Source: Candidatus Zixiibacteriota bacterium (GTDB taxonomy: Bacteria > Zixibacteria > MSB-5A5 > SM23-73-2). Taken from it: a DNA stretch of 36,160 nucleotides. The translations under genes and the position numbers were made by a program. The notes beneath the pieces were generated by a model, which saw only the letters and a list, made by a program, of their open reading frames with translations, was not told where the DNA came from and searched no databases. How positions within the stretch are numbered: the first letter of the stretch is position 1; each line of letters begins with the position of its first letter. Below, one piece after another: positions 33,648 through 36,160 of this stretch. The stretch spans positions 1-36,160 of the forward strand of contig JAUWYR010000025.1 of the NCBI GenBank assembly GCA_030615745.1. The letters run 5' to 3'.

Positions 33648-34103
33648 GTGATTTATACGGCTATCAGAAGGTGGAGACCTTTCAGAGACATCCTGTCTGT
33701 TCAGGATGAGATGAACAGGCTTTTCGATGAGTTCTTCGGCAGAACTCTTACCAGAGGTGAGGAATTTGAGAGGATGCGGAGTCCGAATGTTGACGTTTCT
33801 GAGACCAAGGATAATATCCTGGTCACAGTAGAGATTCCGGGGATGACAAAAGATGATATTAAAGTTACAGTTCGGGATAACATCCTCACCTTGAGCGGAG
33901 AGAAAAAGCAGGAGAAAGAAGAAAAAGATGCTAATTACCACAGGATCGAGCGCTCTTATGGTTCCTTCTGCCGTTCCTTTGAACTGCCGACAACCGTTCA
34001 ATTCGATAAGGTCAAAGCGGGCTATAAAGATGGCATCTTGAAGATAACTCTGCCGAAGTCAGAAGAGGTGAAGCTCAAGGAGATCCCGATTAATATAAGT
34101 TGA
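33648..34103 (+). CDS. Small heat-shock protein (Hsp20/alpha-crystallin), second copy, with unusual start
   Basis: 151 residues if the GTG at 33648 is used. That GTG overlaps the end of the GAAAGGAG ribosome-binding site, so it is badly placed. An in-frame ACG at 33657 is followed by AIRRWRPFRDILSVQDEMNR and is correctly spaced (8 bases after GGAG); family proteins often start MAxRRWxPF. Either ACG is the start codon or an ATG has changed. The alpha-crystallin domain is complete: DVSETKDNILVTVEIPGMTK, DNILTLSGEKKQEKEEKDAN, FCRSFELPTTVQFDKVKAGY then KDGILKITLP, and a C-terminal IPI motif (KEIPINIS) for oligomer assembly. It is translated just after the first hsp20 from the same transcript. Confidence 0.88.
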   Translation: MIYTAIRRWRPFRDILSVQDEMNRLFDEFFGRTLTRGEEFERMRSPNVDVSETKDNILVTVEIPGMTKDDIKVTVRDNILTLSGEKKQEKEEKDANYHRIERSYGSFCRSFELPTTVQFDKVKAGYKDGILKITLPKSEEVKLKEIPINIS

Positions 34104-34115
34104 TCTCCGGTAAAA

Positions 34116-34160
34116 ATTCTAACCAGCACCCCCGTTTCAGCGGGGGTTCTGGTTTAGAAT
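34116..34160. terminator. Long hairpin between hsp20 and dnaK copy 2 (attenuator, processing site or terminator)
   Basis: Inner arms AACCAGCACCCCCG and CGGGGGTTCTGGTT pair over 14 bases with one mismatch around a TTTCAG loop. The stem extends outward through ATTCT and AGAAT with one bulge. No U-run follows, so it is not a standard terminator; it could reduce read-through or stabilise the upstream hsp20 message. Confidence 0.65.
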
Positions 34161-34226
34161 TAACTTTGAATAGGGTTGAAATTTTATAACATAGATCAAA
34201 TTTTATTGGTAAGGAGGTGAGATAAA

Positions 34227-36122
34227 ATGGGTAAGATAATTGGAATAGACTTAGGAACCACTAACTCCTGCGTTGCGGTTGTTGAGGGAAAAGACCCGGT
34301 GGTTATCTCTAATGCTGAAGGGTCCAGAACAACACCATCTGTTGTTGCTTTTACAAAAACAAAAGAAAGACTTTTAGGACAGGTGGCTAAGCGTCAGGCT
34401 ATCACTAATCCTGATAATACTGTCTTTTCTATAAAGAGATTTATGGGTAGAAAATATGATGAGGTCGCAAATGAGATAAAAACTGTTCCATACAAGGTTG
34501 TCAGAGGATCAGCAGGAGATGCAAAAGTAAAGATTATGGAGAAAGAGTATTCTCCCCCTGAGATATCTGCGATGATTTTGCAGAAGATGAAACAGACTGC
34601 GGAGGATTATCTTGGTCAAAAAGTTACCGAGGCGGTGATCACAGTTCCAGCTTACTTCAATGATTCACAGCGTCAGACAACCAAGGATGCTGGAAGGATT
34701 GCTGGTTTAGATGTTAAAAGAATCATAAATGAGCCAACCGCAGCATCTTTGGCTTATGGACTTGATAAAAAGAAAGATGAGAAAATAGCTGTTTTCGATC
34801 TTGGTGGAGGGACATTCGATATTTCTATTCTTCAATTGGGAGAAGGTGTTTTCGAGGTTATAGCTACTAATGGAGATACTCATCTTGGAGGGGATGATTT
34901 CGATAAAAGGATAATTGACTGGATTGTAGCTGAGTTCAAAAAAGAGAACGGGATCGATTTATCAAAAGATCCAATGGCTTTACAGAGATTAAAAGAGGCT
35001 TCTGAGAAAGCTAAGTGTGAACTCTCAACAACTCTTGAAACCACCATAAACCTACCTTTTATAACCGCTGATGCATCTGGTCCCAAACATCTGAGTCTGA
35101 CCCTGACCAGAGCAAAACTGGAGCAGTTAGTTGATGATTTAATCCAAAGGACTATTCAGCCGGTAAAGAATGCCTTAGCTGATGCGAAGCTTGAACCTGA
35201 ACAAATTGATGAGGTTGTTTTGGTAGGCGGAATGACAAGGATGCCTAAGGTTCAAGAGACTGTTAAAAACCTATTTGGAAAGGAACCTCATAAAGGGGTT
35301 AATCCTGATGAGGTGGTTGCAATTGGTGCTGCTATTCAGGGCGCGGTTTTATCTGGTGAGGTTAAGGACGTATTGCTTTTAGATGTGACTCCACTTTCTT
35401 TGGGAATCGAGACCTTAGGTGGTGTCTTCACTAATTTAATAGAAAGAAATACCACTATCCCTACCAGAAAATCTGAGATATTCACCACTGCAGAGGATAA
35501 TCAGACCTCAGTTGAGATCCATGTTCTTCAGGGTGAGCGCCCCATGGCAATAGATAACAAAACTATAGGAAGGTTTCATCTTGATGGAATTCCTCTTGCA
35601 CCGAGAGGTATGCCTCAGATAGAGGTTGCTTTTGATATCGATGCCAATGGTATTTTAAATGTAAAAGCTAAGGATAAAGCCACTGGAAAACAGCAGTCAA
35701 TAAGAATTGAGGCTTCTTCTGGATTATCTGAGACGGAGATCCAGAAGATGGTCAAAGATGCAGAGGCTCATACTGCTGAAGACAAAAGATGCAGGGAAGA
35801 GGTAGACACTAAAAACAGAGCAGACCAGATGGTTTATGAAACCGAAAAGAATTTAAGAGAGTTCGGAGACAGATTAGATGTTGATACTAAGGCTAAAGTT
35901 GAAGCAGCAGTCGGAAGAGTAAAGGAGGCTTTAAAAAGATCTGATATTTCGGAGATTAAGTCTGCTACCGAAGCCCTAACCCAAGTCTGGCATGAAGCAG
36001 CAGGAAAGATGTATCAGAGGACAACATCAGCCGGGTCAACTCAGCCAAATCCAGAACCACAAAAAGAACAGAAGAAAGATACACAAGAGCCGGTAGATGC
36101 AGATTATGAGGTGATAGATTGA
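34227..36122 (+). CDS. dnaK: Chaperone protein DnaK (Hsp70), copy 2
   Basis: 631 residues, complete, with AAGGAGGTGAG before the ATG. All Hsp70 signatures are intact: [77 protein letters not shown] and [14 protein letters not shown]. It ends VDADYEVID. It aligns with copy 1 almost without gaps and, by eye, is identical at roughly three quarters of positions; differences cluster in the lid and tail (residues 520-620). It sits 123 bases after two hsp20 genes, behind a strong hairpin, and probably belongs to the sigma-54-driven stress cluster, whereas copy 1 belongs with hrcA and grpE. No grpE or dnaJ accompanies it here. Confidence 0.96.
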   Translation: MGKIIGIDLGTTNSCVAVVEGKDPVVISNAEGSRTTPSVVAFTKTKERLLGQVAKRQAITNPDNTVFSIKRFMGRKYDEVANEIKTVPYKVVRGSAGDAKVKIMEKEYSPPEISAMILQKMKQTAEDYLGQKVTEAVITVPAYFNDSQRQTTKDAGRIAGLDVKRIINEPTAASLAYGLDKKKDEKIAVFDLGGGTFDISILQLGEGVFEVIATNGDTHLGGDDFDKRIIDWIVAEFKKENGIDLSKDPMALQRLKEASEKAKCELSTTLETTINLPFITADASGPKHLSLTLTRAKLEQLVDDLIQRTIQPVKNALADAKLEPEQIDEVVLVGGMTRMPKVQETVKNLFGKEPHKGVNPDEVVAIGAAIQGAVLSGEVKDVLLLDVTPLSLGIETLGGVFTNLIERNTTIPTRKSEIFTTAEDNQTSVEIHVLQGERPMAIDNKTIGRFHLDGIPLAPRGMPQIEVAFDIDANGILNVKAKDKATGKQQSIRIEASSGLSETEIQKMVKDAEAHTAEDKRCREEVDTKNRADQMVYETEKNLREFGDRLDVDTKAKVEAAVGRVKEALKRSDISEIKSATEALTQVWHEAAGKMYQRTTSAGSTQPNPEPQKEQKKDTQEPVDADYEVID

Positions 36123-36160
36123 AATACCTACCTATGAATATGGATGTAATTTGAGAGTTA

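Noticed and set aside
33609-34001. Minus-strand frame opposite the second hsp20
   Set aside because: The plus strand codes a complete alpha-crystallin domain here; the opposite frame has no recognisable features.

Overview
The window is AT-rich chromosomal DNA from an uncultured-type Gram-negative bacterium. Evidence for an outer membrane is a protein with a BamA/D15-like barrel at 23104-25902, several Sec signal peptides and two probable lipoproteins. Secreted proteins ending in paired dockerin-type repeats (consensus DVIYLANYLLK), a C25 (gingipain-like) peptidase, YVTN and SBBP repeats, and hairpin-rich intergenic DNA recall candidate phyla such as Zixibacteria and relatives. That placement is an inference; there is no rRNA or other taxonomic marker gene here.

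Layout. (1) 1-3139: start of a membrane protein leaving the window, a GlcF-like Fe-S oxidoreductase, a divergent and unusually short GlcE-like flavin domain, and a response regulator. (2) 3166-6030: hybrid histidine kinase with four PAS domains, in operon with that regulator. (3) 6031-8027: about 2 kb of gene-poor DNA with a diverged internal duplication, many palindromes, and two gene remnants (a methyltransferase tail and a dockerin tail) meeting head to head. (4) 8028-15682: secreted YVTN-dockerin protein, UbiB-family kinase, nucleotidyltransferase, TIGR04076-type protein and a secreted S9 peptidase. (5) 15794-20227: hrcA-grpE-dnaK, with a REP-associated transposase (RAYT) and its palindromes between grpE and dnaK. 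(6) 20687-27084: a small membrane protein and three envelope proteins. (7) 27085-33200: a broken SBBP-dockerin gene, a dockerin-cohesin-dockerin protein and a C25 peptidase-dockerin protein, separated by copies of a repeated intergenic cassette. (8) 33214-36122: a canonical sigma-54 promoter followed by two hsp20 genes and a second complete dnaK.

How the genes fit together. Two chaperone clusters are present. One is tied to HrcA, although no CIRCE operator is visible here; the other sits behind a sigma-54 promoter. The dockerin-bearing proteins and the one protein with a cohesin-like domain could form a surface or secreted protein assembly, with the C25 peptidase and the YVTN propeller as clients.

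The most unusual feature is the intergenic DNA. It holds several families of short palindromes whose stems differ between copies but keep their pairing. One family flanks the RAYT gene as direct repeats. Another set follows dockerin genes as a mosaic cassette that may promote exchange of gene 3' ends.
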